From contig CM028379.1 in NCBI GenBank assembly GCA_013146195.2, positions 159,928,437-159,992,436 of the forward strand: a DNA stretch of 64,000 nt, read 5' to 3'. Origin of the DNA: Codonopsis lanceolata. Lineage: Eukaryota > Streptophyta > Magnoliopsida > Asterales > Campanulaceae. Positions 33,629 to 45,978 of the stretch are shown here, piece by piece. The position numbers were made by a program, and so were the translations under genes. Below the pieces are notes generated by a model. It did no database searches. It was not told where the DNA came from and saw only the letters and a list, made by a program, of their open reading frames with translations. Position 1 is the stretch's first letter. Every line of letters starts with the position of its first letter.

Positions 33629-36600
33629 GTTGCCACATGGACATCATTTGGAAGATGATTTTGCCAATGTTAAAGAGAGTGTGTATGAAGATTAATTGGA
33701 TTAAAAAGGATTGATGAGATAGAACATGAGGAGTTTAGAATTTTGGTCATAGTGAATCTCATGATCTCCTCTTCATTTCATTTTCTTGATCAGGGTTTGG
33801 GTAATGCTTCATTAATGCAAATATAGATCCACTAGTAGTAGATTCAAAGGTTTTTGAAAGAATTGATGGCATGATATGCTTTAGGCTTCTATTTATAACC
33901 TAACGAGGTTTTAGGGGTTGTAAGTGTTGATGGATCATTTTCTTTTAACAAGTAAAAGTATTATAAATAGGCATGAAAACGGGTGATAAGTCCTGTTTTG
34001 GGAGTTTTGGGTAGTTTATCGGGTCTTTTTCTCTTTTTGTTGTTTTAGATGTTAAAGGAAAGTGGAGTTGGTTTACCTTGGTCGTTCCATGAGGGCTCTA
34101 TTTGGGCGCCATTTTAGGTTGAGCTTGGATACTTTCATGGTCTTTTTTGTTCCGTTTGTGTTTTGAGGATCTTGAGTAATCTAATGCCTAATTTACTAAT
34201 TTTATATTATAAATTGTATGTTTTTAAAAGTTATTGGTAGCGTTTTTATATTGATTGTGATATTTTAGTTTTTTTTTTTTGAATTTTAAGTTTGACTGTT
34301 TGTAAAAATATTTCTTTCATCTAGAAACGAGTATCCTAAATCTGTAAAATCTTTCTTTTTCAAAACCCGTATCCTAAATTTTTAAAATAATTTTTTGTGC
34401 AACTTTTTCTAATTATTGTTTTTATTAATAACTTTTTATAAACCGTCGATTAAATTGTAATTTTTTTATCTGTAACTTTTTTATAATTATTATTTTGACT
34501 CTTAATCATTTCCTAAATATTTTTTTTATCTCCTAACATTTGTAGTTATGTTAACCTTATACAAATCTTTGAAATCTATTTTTTAAAATACTTTATTTTT
34601 TCTAATTACTATTGTGACTTTAACTGAATCCTATGTTTGTAAACTTTTTTTATCTATAAATTTTTTCAAAATAACTGTTTTCACTCTAATCGTATATTTA
34701 ATCTGTATTTTTCTCAAATTTATAAATTGTTTGTAATTACTATTTTGGTAAGTAAGGTTATTGAATATAAAGTAACCAACAGATTTTTAAAGATAGAGCA
34801 ACTTAAAATAAAATGAAAGGGTAATACAAATAGGAGGAGTGAAAAAAAGAATAGAGATGAGGTTGCCACATGGACATCATCTGGAAGATGATTTTGCCAA
34901 TGTTGAAGAGAGTGTGCATGAAGATTAATTGGATTAAAAAGGATTGATGAGATAGAACATGAGGAGTTTAAATTTTTTGTCATATTGAATCTCATGATCA
35001 TCTTTTCCTTCATTTCATTTTCTTGATCAGGCTTTGGGTAATGCTCCATTAGTGCAAATATAGATCCACTAGTAGTAGATTCAAAGGTTTTTGAACGAAT
35101 GTATGGCCTGATATGCTTTTGGCTCCTTTTTATAACATTCAGAGGTTTTAGGGGTTGTAAGTGTTGATGGGTCCTTTTCTATAGACGAGTGAAAGTATTA
35201 TAAATAGGCATGAAGTCTGGTGATACTTCCTGTTTTGGGAGTTTTGGGTAGTTTAACGGGTCTTTCTCGCTTTTGTTGTTTTAGATGTTAAAGCAAAGTG
35301 GAGTTTTGGGTAGTTTAATGAGTATCTTAAATCTGTAAAATCTTCTTTTTCAAAACCTGTAAAATCGTATCCCAAATTTTTAAAATCATTTTTTATGTGC
35401 AACTTATTTCTAATAATTGTTTTTCTTAATAACATTTTATAAAACCGTCTATTAAATTTGTAATTTTTTTTATCTGTAACTTTTTTGTAATTATTATTTT
35501 GACTCTTAATCATATCCTAAATTTTTTTTTGTGTCCTAACATTTGTAGTTATGTTAACCTTATTCTAAATCTTTGAAATCTATTTTTTTAAATAGATTAT
35601 TTTTTTTCTAATTACTATATGCTTTGTTTGTCAACTGTATTTTTATGTATAACTTTTTTCAAAATACTGTTTTCACTCTAACCATATACTTAAGCTGGTA
35701 TTTTTCTCAAATTTATAAACGTTTTGTAACTACTATTTTGGTAAGTAAGGTTATTGCATATTAAGTAACCAACAGATTTTTAAAAGATAGAGCAACTTAA
35801 GATAAAATGAATGGGGTGATACAAATAGGTGCAGAGTGAAAAAAGAAAAAAGAGAAGAGTGCAGGAGGTTGCCACATGTACATCATCTGGAAGATAATTT
35901 TGCCAATGTTCAAGAGAGTGTGTATGAGGATTAATTGGATTAAAAAGGATTGATGAGATAGAACATGAGGAGTTTTGAATTTTGGTCATAGTGAATCTCA
36001 TGATCTTCTCTTCCTTCATTTCATTTTCTTGATCAGGCTTTGGGTAATGCTTCATTAGTGCAAATATAGATCCACTATTAGTAGATTCAAAGGTTTTTGA
36101 AAGAAATGATGACCTGATATGCTTTAGGCTTCTTTTTATAAGCTAAAGTGGTTTTTAGGGGTTGTAAGTGTTGATGGATCCTTTTCTTTTGACAAGTAAA
36201 AGTATTATAAATAGTCATGAAAACGGGTGATACGTCCTGTTTTGGGAGTTTTGGGTAGTTTATTGGGTCTTTTTCGATTTTTGATGTTTTAGATGTTAAA
36301 GGAAAGTGGAGTTGGTGTACCTTAGTCGATAGTTCCACGAGGGCTCTATTTGGGCGCCGTTTTAGGTAGAGCTAGGAGACTTTCATGGTCTTTTTGTCCC
36401 GTTTGTGTTTTGAGGATCTTGAGTAATCTAATGCCTAATTTACTAATTTTATATAATAAATTATATGTGTTTTATTTTTTAAAAGTTATTGGTAGCGTTT
36501 TTTTATTAATTGTGATATTTTATTTTTTTAAATTTTAAGTTTGACTTGTTTGTAAAAATATTTTTTCATCTATAAACGAGTATCCTAAATATGTAAAATA

Positions 36601-37141
36601 TTCTGTTTCAAAACCTGTATAATCATATCCTAAATTTTTAAAATCATTTTTTATGTGTAACTTTTTTCTAATTATCGTTTTTATTATTAACTTTTTATAA
36701 AACCGTGTATTAAATCTGTAATTATTTTTATCTGTAACTTTTTTACAATTATTATTTTTACTGTTAATTATATCCTATATATTTTTTTTATCTCCTAACA
36801 TTTGTAGTTATGTTAACCTTATACTAAATCTTTGAAATCTATTTTTTTAAATAAATTATTTTTTTCTAATTACTATTGTGACTTTAATTATATCCTATGT
36901 TTGTAAACTGTATTTTTATGTATAACTATTTTCAAAATACTGTTTTAATTCAAACCATATACATAATCTGTATTTTGCTCATTTTTATAAACTTTTTGTA
37001 ATTACTATTTTGCTAAGTAAGGTTATTGAATTGTATATTAAGTAACCAACAGATTTTTAAAAGATAAGAGTAACTTAAAATAAAATGAAAGGGGTAATAC
37101 GAATAGGAGAACAGTGAAAAAATAAGAAAAGAGAGGAGGAG
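33629..37141. repeat. Higher-order repeat unit 3 (A-B-C, 3513 bp), most diverged
   Basis: Markers at 33629, 34862 and 35868. The first monomer is a different variant from the A monomers of units 1, 2 and 4, and the B-to-C interval is the shortest (1006 bp). The shared deletion junction is at about 35301-35325. Confidence 0.8.
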
Positions 37142-40100
37142 GTTGCCACATGGACATCATTTGGAAGATGATTTTGCCAATGTTGAAGAGAGTGCTGCGT
37201 ATGAAGATTAATTGGATTAAAAAGGATTGATGAGATAGAATGTGAGGAGTTTAGAATTTTGGTCATAGTGAATCTTATGATCTTCTCTTCCTTCATTTCA
37301 TTTTCTTGATCAGGCTTTGGGTAATGCTCCATTAGTGCAAATATAGATCCACTAGTAGTAGATTCAAAGGTTTTTGAACGAATGTAGGGCGTGATATGCT
37401 TTAGGCTCCTTTTTACAACCTAAAGAGGTTTTAGGGATTGTAAGTGTTGATGGATCCTTTTCTTTTGACGAGTGAAAGTATTATAAATAGGCATGAAGTC
37501 TGGTGATACTTCCTGTTTTGGGAGTTTTGGGTAGTTTAATGGGTCTTTCTCACTTTTGTTGTTTTAGATGTTGAAAAGAAAGTGGAGTTGGTGTACCTTG
37601 GTCAATAGTTCCACAAGGGCTCTATTTGGGCGCTGTTTTAGATTGAGCAAGGAGACTTTCATGAACTTTTTTGTTCCGTTTTTGTTTTGAGGATCTTGAG
37701 AAATCTAATGCCTAATTTACTAATTTTATATAATAAATTGTTTGTTTTTTATTTTTTAAAAGTTACTGGTATCGTTTTTATATTAATTGTGATATTTTAG
37801 TTTTTTTTTTAAATTTTAATTTCTACCGTTTGTAAAACTATTTTTTTAATCTATAAACGAGTATCCTAAATCTGTAAAATCTTCTTTTTCAAAACCTGTA
37901 AAATCGTATCCTAAATTTTTAAAATAATTTTTTTTGTGCAACTTTTTTCTAATTATTGTTTTTATTAATAACTTTTTATAATACCGTCGATGAAATCTGT
38001 AATTTTTTTTATCTGTAACTTTTTATTATTATTATTTTGACTCTTAAACATATCCTAAATATTTTTTTAATCTAATTTGTAGTTATGTTAACCTTATACA
38101 ACATCTTTGAAATCTATTTTTTTAAAATACTTTATTTTTTCAAATTACAGTTGTCGCTTTAACTGAATCCTATGTTTGTAAACTCTTTTTATCTATAAAT
38201 TTTTTCAAAACACTGTTTTCACTCTAATCGTATATTTAATCTGTATTTTTCTCAAATTTATAAATTGTTTGTAATTACTATTTTGGTAAGTAAGGTTATT
38301 GAATATAAAGAAACCAACAAATTTTTAGAAGATAGAGCAACTTAAAATAAAATGAAAGGGGTAATACAAATAGGAGAAGAGTGAAAAAAAAAAAGAATAG
38401 AGAGGACGAGGTTGCCACATGGACATCATCTGGAAGATAATTTTGCCAATGTTGAAGAGAGTGTGTATGAAGATTAATTGGATTAAAAAGGATTGATGAG
38501 ATAGAACATGAGGAGTTTAGAATTTTGGTCATAGTGAAACTCATGATCATCTCTTCCATCATTTCATTTTCTTGATCAGGGTTTGGGTAATGCTCCATTA
38601 GTGCAAATATAGATCCGCTAGTAGTAGATTCAAAGGTTTTTGAAAGAATGTATGGCCTGATATGCTTTAGGCTCATTTTTTAACCTAAAGAGGTTTTAGG
38701 AGTTCTAAGTGTTGATGGGTGCTTTTCTTTTGACGATTGAAAGTATTACAACTAGGCATGAAATCTGGTGATACTTCCTGTTTTGGGAGTTTTGTGTAGT
38801 TTAACGGGTGTTTCTCGCTTTTGTTGTTTTAGATGTTAAAGCAAAGTGGAGTTTTGGGTAGTTTAACGAGTATCTTAAATCTGTAAAATCTTCTTTTTGA
38901 AAACCTGTAAAATCGTATCTTAAATTTTTAAAATCATTTTTTATATGCAACTTATTTCGAATAATTGTTTTTCTTCATAACATTTTATAAAACCGTCTAT
39001 TAAATCTGTAAATTTTTTTTTCTGTAACTTTTTTATAATTATTATTTTGACTCTTAATCATATCCTAAATATTTTTTTTTGTGTCCTAACATTTGTAGTT
39101 ATGTTAACCTTATTCTAAATCTTTGAAATCTATTTTTTTAAATAATTTTTTTTCCTAATTACTATTGTGACTTTTAACTATATCCTTTGTTTGTAAACTG
39201 TATTTTTATGTATAACTTTTTTTCAAAATACTGTTTTGACTAACCATATAATCCTTAATCTGGTATTTTTCTCAAATTTATAAACTTTTTGTAATTACTA
39301 TTTTTGTAAGTAAGGTTATTGCGTATTAAGTAACCAACAGATTTTTAAAAGATAAGAGTAACTTTTAAGATAAAATGAATGGGGTGATACAAATAGGTGC
39401 AGAGTGAAAAAAGAAAAAAAGAGGAGAGAGCCGGAGGTTGCGACATGGACATCATCTGGAAGATGATTTTGCCAATGTTCAAGAGAGTGTGTATGAGGAT
39501 TAATTGGATTAAAAAGGATTGATGAGATATAACATTGAGGAGTTTTGAATTTTGGTCATAGTGAATCTCATGATCTTCTCTTCCTTCATTTCATTTTCTT
39601 GATCAGGCTTTGGGTATTGCTTCATTAGTGCAAATATAGATCCACTACTAGTAGATTCAAAGGTTTTTAAAAGAATTGATGACATGATATGCTTTAGGCT
39701 TCTTTTTATAACCTAACGAGGTTTTAGAGGTTGCAAGTGTTGATTGATCATTTTCTTTTGACAAGTAAAAGTATTATAAATAGGCATGAAAACGGGTGAT
39801 AAGTCCTGTTTTGGGTGTTTTGGGTAGTTTATTGGGTCTTTTTTCTCTTTTTGTTGTTTTAGATGTTAAAGGAAAGTGGAGTTGGTGTACCTTAGTCGAT
39901 AGTTCCACGAGGGCTCTATTTGGGCGCCGTTTTAGGTTGAGCTTTCATGGTCTTTTTTGTCCCGTTTGTGTTTTGAGGATCTTGAGTAATCTAATGCCGA
40001 ATTTACTAATTTTATTTAATAAATTGTATGTTTTTAAAAATTATTGGTAGCGTTTTTGTATTAATTGTGATATTTTAGTTATTTTTGAATTTTAAGTTTG

Positions 40101-40697
40101 ACTGTTTGTATAAATATTTCTTTCATCTAGAAACGAGTATCCTAAATCTGTAAAATCTTTCTTTTTCAAAACCTGTAATAATATTTTTATGTGCAACTTT
40201 GTAAAAATATTTTTATGTGCAACTTTTTTCTAATAATTGTTTTTCTTAATAACATTTTATAAAACCGTCTATTAAATCTGTAATTTTTTTTATCTGTAAC
40301 TTTTTTATAATTATTATTTTGACTCGTAATCTTATCCTAATTATATATTTTTTTATCTCCTAACATTTGTAGTTCTGTAAACCTTATCGTAAATCTTTGA
40401 AATCTATTTTTTTAAATTTTTTTTCGAATTACTATTGTGACTTTAACTGTATCCTATGTTTGTAAACTGTATTTTTATCTATAACTTTTTTCAAAATATT
40501 GTTTTCACTCTAACCGTATACTTAATCTGTATTTTTCTAAAATTTATAAATTGTTTGTAATTTCTATTTTGGTTAGTAAGGTTATTGTATATAAAGTAAC
40601 CAACAGATTTTTAAAAGATATGGTAACTTAAAATAAAATGAAAGGGATAATACAAATAGGAGAAGAATGAAAAAAAAATAAGAAAAGAGAGGAGGAG
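37142..40697. repeat. Higher-order repeat unit 4 (A-B-C, 3556 bp)
   Basis: Markers at 37142, 38411 and 39437, with the deletion junction near 38848-38872. It closely resembles unit 2: B monomers at 31257 and 38296 share the rare GATCCGCTAG variant and the AAGAAACCAAC variant. Confidence 0.85.
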
Positions 40698-40777
40698 GTT
40701 GCCACATGGACATCATGAGGAAGATGATTTTGCCAATGTTGAAGAGAGTGTGTATGAAGATTAACTTGATTTAAAAG

Positions 40778-41651
40778 TGTAAGGGTAAATTAGGCAAAGC
40801 CTAATTTATCTTGTTTTCACTTTCTTGGTCAAAGAAGGATTTTATTTTTGTTAATGATTTTTTAGGTGTTAGGATTTGGTTAGGATACTTTTTGTTAGAT
40901 TGATTTGAAAAATCTTTCAAAAGATTTAGGTAATATATTTTTGGTATCTAAATCTTTGCAAAATAATTTAGTTATTCAAGATATCATGATAGGAAACATA
41001 ATCTTTCTTAATATTGTGCTATCTCTTTCCTAGTCGGAGAAGGTCTCCTTGTGCCGTGTTCCTTCAGGTTGGTGGCCTATATATGTAGACGGGATTTCGT
41101 GGTTTGGTAGTGCGGAGAGCCTGAAAGAGATTAAATCGAAAGCCATAAACTGTGAGCATCCTTGCTGTAGTTCCGAAGCAGTTCATCCTTTCAAAAAGAA
41201 GCTGTGTGAAACTTCAGAGAATACACCATTGTCAGCTTCATCGAACCATCAAGGAACAGTTTTGTTGCTGCTTCGTTTTCTGTGTTTAGGAAGTAGATCT
41301 TCCTTCTTTCTTCCCACGTTTGGTTTAGTGTTTTATGTGAGATTTTTGGTTCTCCAAGATCCTATATCTTGTGAGAATCTTTTATTGTTTGTTAAGTGCA
41401 AAACAGTTTGTTTTTAATATAATTTGTGTGGCCTTGAGGCTTGATCTACAAGTTTGATACTTGTAGATTGTTTTTGGTTAATTCTTGTCTCCAAGATCTG
41501 CTAGAAACTGATTTTCTATAAACTTCCGCTGCTACTACTGTTTTTGCTATTAGTTGCTGTTTTCATTGTGACTGCCATTGTTGCAACAATCACTGCAACA
41601 TTGGTACTCACATTGACTCATATCGAGAATCCGTGGTATCGCGTTCTTTCA
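40778..41651 (+). repeat. 5' LTR of copy 1 (874 bp)
   Basis: Starts TGTAAGGGTAAATTAGG and ends CGTTCTTTCA immediately before the primer-binding site, giving canonical TG...CA ends. The same 874-bp sequence recurs inverted at 60828-61701 with very few differences. A perfect 9-bp inverted repeat (AAATTAGGC/GCCTAATTT, 3-bp loop) lies at 40787-40807. The 122-codon open frame at 41049-41417 lies wholly within the LTR and is not treated as a gene. Confidence 0.9.
41078..41084 (+). promoter_or_regulatory. Putative LTR TATA box
   Basis: TATATAT in the context GGCCTATATATGTAG, about 300 bp into the LTR, where a pol II promoter for the genomic RNA is expected. The site is inferred from motif and position only. 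Confidence 0.5.
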
Positions 41652-41652
41652 A

Positions 41653-41666
41653 TTGGTATGAGAGCC
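41653..41666 (+). other. Primer-binding site (initiator tRNA-Met type), copy 1
   Basis: TTGGTATGAGAGCC directly follows the LTR end. It differs at one base from the usual copia site TGGTATCAGAGC complementary to tRNA-iMet. The same variant occurs in copies 2 and 3. Confidence 0.75.
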
Positions 41667-41708
41667 TACTCTTGATATCACTAAGAGTCGATTCTGTTTA
41701 AAGTCGTG

Positions 41709-42820
41709 ATGGATTCTCAGTATGAGAACGTGGTTCGCCCTCCTACTCTCACAAATGCTAATTATTCTATTTGAAAAGTCAAGATGCGCATCTTCATCAA
41801 ATCCATTGATGAAAGAGCGTGGCTTGCTGTTTTAAATGGTTGGAGTCCTCCTAAAACTGTAGATTCGGATGGCGATGTCAAAATCACCAAAGAACTACGA
41901 ATGGACCAATGATGATAGGAACACTGCTTCTTTAAACTCGAAAGCCTTGTCTGCAATTTATAAGGCCTTAGATGCCAATACTTTTAGGGTGATAGCAAAT
42001 TATGAATCTGCCAAAGATGTGTGGGAGGCCCTTCAGACCTTATGTGAAGGACCTGTCAGTGTTCGTTCTTCTAAGCTAAGAATGCTAACCACTCAGTTTG
42101 AAAACACTAGGATGCAAGAGTCTGAGGACATAATGACATATTATGGAAGACTTCTTGATTTATCCAATTCTGCTCTAGCTTTAGGAGATCCTATTACTAA
42201 TGAGCGTCTTGTCAGCAAGATGATGAGAACTTTGCCTGAAAGGTTCAATGTCAAGATATGTGCAATTGAAGAAGCACATGATATTGACAAGATGAGTTTT
42301 GAAAGATCGGCCGAATTCTTCAAAACTTTGAAGCGAACCTAAACGATCAAATAAAACACAAAGGTAAAGGAGTCTCATCACCTTCCACACCCATTGTGAA
42401 AAATATTGCTATGCCTGCACCAATTGATCTCTCGTATGATTTGCTTGAAATTCAAAAAGATATTGATGAGTCTGATTTTGGAGAAGAATCAATTGCTCTA
42501 TTGACTACTAAATTCAAAAAAAATTTGAAAAATAAAAGTCAAAATAGAACTCCATCATCAAGCTCGAAAACCAATTTCAAACCCGATTCTGGAAAATTTG
42601 TTCCCAAAGAAAATTCTTTCCAAACTCCAGAAAAACCCTTCACAAATCCTTTTGCATCAAAGTCATCCTACAATGGTAAGAACATTGATTCTATCCAATG
42701 TAGAGAATGTCAAGGTTATGGCCACTATGCTAACCAATGTGCAAACACACTAAGAAAGAAATGATTGAATTTTTCAGCAACCTTGAGTGATAGTGATGGA
42801 GAAGATCCGTGATCTTATCA
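41709..42820 (+). pseudogene. Gag, copy 1
   Basis: The Gag frame opens at ATG 41709 (MDSQYENVV...), meets an in-frame TGA where the family would be expected to have Trp (ATTTGAAAAGTC near 41768), and resumes at MRIFIKSIDERAWLAV. The body contains WEALQTLCEGP and MTYYGRLLDLSNSAL (UBN2-type Gag) and ends with a zinc knuckle CRECQGYGHYANQC. A frameshift near 42300 sits on altered CTG triplets (compare copy 3) and may be a sequencing error. The TGA is shared by all copies and is probably real. Confidence 0.8.
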
Positions 42821-43743
42821 CCTTGAATCTTGTTTATGATTCTCGATTCTCGAAAATGCGGATGTTTCAAAGAATGTGTCACCCGATGTTGCAACATCGG
42901 GGAGCAACATTGGGAGAGACATTGAGCGTAAACAGAACGATTTCTTCGCTTTAATTCCACGCTTGCGTAAGATGATGGAGACACGTATTCGGATCTGTTG
43001 GAAGGGTACAAGGAGGCGTACAAGGATTGGGAGAAGAGAGCTCACCAAGTTACACTACTTGGTAAGGCAAATGAAGCTAAAAAGGCAAATGAGGATAAAA
43101 AAGAATGCATAATAAGAATTTGCCTGAGAGTGTCCTAAGTAGAAAGGATGTGGAGATTGAGCGCTTAAAGGAGCGGCTTGCTCAAGCAAAAAGAGACCAT
43201 GACCAAGTGGAATTCTAGCAAATGTAAGGTTGATGATCCGCAGACTCGTAATACATCCGATCGTATTGGTTTTGTCCCAAGGTGTTTGTGAAAGAAGGAG
43301 AAGGAACATCCGGAACCAAATGACCGATGAAAGCTTTCTGAAATGTTTTTACGTGAAAAACCGAGAGTAAGAAGGAAAAATTATGTTTGTCACTTCTGCC
43401 ATAAGCCTGGTCACATACAACCTTTTTGTTTTCTGAAAAAGGCCATGTATGAGAATGAAATGAGGCAAGATTTCTTTGGAAAAGCTCATTGGCATAACTG
43501 TATGAAGCAGCCAATGCAGCAACATTGACAGAAACATTGGAAGCCTCATTCAAAGGCAAATCAAAATTTTTTCCAAAAACACCAACCCAAAACAACAAAC
43601 AAAAGTGGGTTCCCAAAACTTGTGATGAAAAGTGTAGAGCCAAATATTGTGAGCCTTTTGATATCTGCCCTGGTGCTACCATGTCACATGATGAAGAGTG
43701 TAATGTTACTTTCACTTCTTTAAAATCTCATGTTGCTGGATCT
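42821..43743 (+). pseudogene. Gag-pol linker with coiled coil and second zinc finger, copy 1
   Basis: Corresponds to the linker of copy 3 but is fragmented. The intact part at 43343-43528 shows CHFCHKPGHIQPFC (CX2CX4HX4C). Just upstream, remnants of the Lys/Glu-rich coiled coil are out of frame at several altered CAG/CTG sites. A perfect 14-bp palindrome GATGTTGCAACATC is at 42885-42898. Confidence 0.7.
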
Positions 43744-45176
43744 TGATATTTTGACAGTGGTTGTTCTAGACATATGACAGTGCAAAAAAGTATGAGAATT
43801 TGAAGGAATATGTGAGTATTAATGGTGGATCAGTGACATATGGTGGTGGTGCCAAAGGGAAAATTGTTGGCAAAGGAACATTGAACGTTGAAGGCCTTCC
43901 AAACCTCACAAATGTTTACCATGTGGAAGGTCTTAAGACAAACCTGATCAGCATAAGTCAGTTATGTGACGATGATCTTCAGGTAAGGTTTGACAAACAT
44001 TCTTGTGAAGTACTTGATCATAATAACAAATGTCTTCTCGACAGTTTAAGATCGGCTCGATAATCGCTACTTGTTCAACAATACCCATTCTTGTCAAAAA
44101 GCAAGTCTTGATGTAACTGATCTCTGGCACCAGAAACTTGGTCACATGAGTTTTCCTAAGCTCGATGAGCTTGTGAAACATGATGCTGTTAAAGGATTAC
44201 CAAATTTGGAAAGGAATTATTCAAAGGTATGTGGATCGTGGTCAAAAGGTAAACAAACTAAGGCTTCACATCTTCCCATAACACAATGCTCCACCTCTAG
44301 ATGCCTAGAAATGATTCACACCGACCTTATGGGTCCCATTGAGGTAGAAAGCCTAGGTAAGAAAAAAGTATACCTTTGTTTGTGTGATGACTTCTCTAGA
44401 TATACTTGGGTGATATTTTTAAGAGAGAAGTCTCAAACTTTGAGGCTTTCAAAATTTGGTACACCCGTAATGAACTTGTATGATCTAAAACTCATTAGAT
44501 TAGATCGTATCATGGCACTTTAATATGAAAATGCATCCTTTCTAATTATTGTGCCTCCAATGGTATTTCACATGAATTCTCAGCCCCAAAACTCCACAAC
44601 AAAATGGAGTGGCGAGAGAAAGAAATGACATTACAAGAAATGGCTAGGGGTGATGTTACATTCAAAAAATTTGGCTAAAAGATTTTGGGTCAAGCATTAA
44701 ACACCGCTTGTCACATTGAAATAGGGTCTTCTTTGAGACCGTGTAGCACAATGACACCTTACGAAATTTTTCTTGGAAAGAAACCTACCTTGAAATATTT
44801 TCATGTGTTTGGTCAAGGTGTTATCCGCTCAATGATAGAGATCAACTTTCCAAGTTTGACTCTAAGAGTGATAAGTGTGTTTTCATGGGATACTCCACAA
44901 ATAGTCGTGCATATAGAGTTTTTAATCGCGAACTAAGACTATTATGGAATCCATGAACGTTGTTTTTGATGATCTAACCGGTCTTGGTCACAAAACTTCG
45001 AGGAAGATGTTTCGTGAATTTTAGATTTTGGAGATTTTAATCCAGAATAGAAGCCGAATCCACTAGTTCACGAAAGGCATGTATGCATGTATTCAGCCAG
45101 ATGCCGGTGGTTCAGTGGAAAATTCAGATGTTTCACCTAATGTGCTTCCGATGTTGCAACATCTAAGAAACATTGA
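43744..45176 (+). pseudogene. Protease/integrase region, copy 1
   Basis: Begins after a TGA shared by the copies, then FDSGCSRHMT (aspartic protease D-S-G), pre-integrase LWHQKLGHMSFPKLDEL, and integrase HTDLMGPIEV. It is broken by several one- to two-base changes relative to copies 2 and 3. The segment ends with the integrase C-terminal region and the palindrome at 45150-45163. Confidence 0.75.
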
Positions 45177-45304
45177 ACAAAGAACCGCGTAAGATGAAGT
45201 TGCCGGAACCGATTCAAATCAGAAAATGATCACCCGTATTGATCGAACAGAAATTGACATTCCAAGCAAGATTCTGTAAAACCATCCTCTCACTCAAGTT
45301 ATAG

Positions 45305-45978
45305 GTATGCATGATGGTATGTCAACAAGGAAGTTTGTCAGATTTAATCGCCACCCGCCCGTATATCATGTACGCAAATGCCAGTGTTTCAGGGTGCAAG
45401 GTACAAGCAAACCCTTGCAAAGTTTTCACCAAAGCCGTAAAAAGAATAATTCGATATGTTGGTGAGACCTTTCGCATGGTTTTTGGTATACTAAGCACAC
45501 AAACACCAATCTTGTTGGTTTTAGTGATGCCGATCGGGCCGGGCAAAGTGTCGATGATATGAGAAGTACATCCGGAGGATGTTTTTATCTAGGAAACAAT
45601 CTGATTTCCTCGGTTTAGCAAGAAACAAAATTGTGTAGCCCATCAACAAATTAACTGAGTATATAGTCGGCCGGTAAGGATGTACACAACTTTGTGGATG
45701 AAACAAAAGATCCAAGATTATGGTTTGCACAAAGGATATCTTAACCATGTATTGTGACAACACAAGTGCAATAAGCATAGTTAAAATCCCTCTCTCACCA
45801 CTCAAGAACAAAGCATTAGATATAAGACACCATTTTATTAGAGACTTAGTTGAACAAGACATCGTCTCAAGATTGAACATGTTGGTACGTAAAACCAATG
45901 GTCGATATCTTTACTAAAGTCTAGATTTTGAGAGATTCATAAATCTTAGGAAATCTCTCAGACATGTGTGCTATGTAA
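45305..45978 (+). pseudogene. RNase H region, copy 1 (RT missing)
   Basis: Starts in the RT-RNase H connection (MVCQQGSL...) and continues through IIRYVGETF to DIRHHFIRDLVEQD and the C-terminus. The RT domain that should precede it is absent: the integrase tail and this region are only about 130 bp apart. Most frameshifts coincide with CTG/CAG differences from copy 2. Confidence 0.75.

Larger units (their letters stand above)
21018..40777. repeat. Tandem array of about 1.26-kb AT-rich monomers (17 copies)
   Basis: The conserved word GTTGCCACATGGACATCAT (with rare changes) marks monomers at 21474, 22740, 24012, 25249, 26518, 27783, 28805, 30079, 31339, 32361, 33629, 34862, 35868, 37142, 38411, 39437 and 40698. 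Spacings are 1231-1274 bp, except four of 1006-1026 bp. All copies share the same orientation. Each monomer carries AT-rich blocks, a TATAAATA-type word and a short - strand open frame. I know no named repeat family to which it belongs. The array is cut at 40778 by the LTR of a retrotransposon. Confidence 0.95.

Noticed and set aside
21395..40050. The many - strand frames of the array as a family of genes
   Set aside because: Their ends vary with small indels and conservation follows the DNA repeat; no signal peptide or known domain is evident. Kept only as a finding.
21018..40777. Regular repeats as a CRISPR-like array
   Set aside because: Units are over 1 kb, have no spacer structure and are in a plant genome.
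41049..41417. 122-codon open frame, identical in translation to one at 61062-61430, as a possible gene
   Set aside because: It lies wholly inside the LTR in both copies; identity reflects LTR similarity and the frame matches no protein I know.
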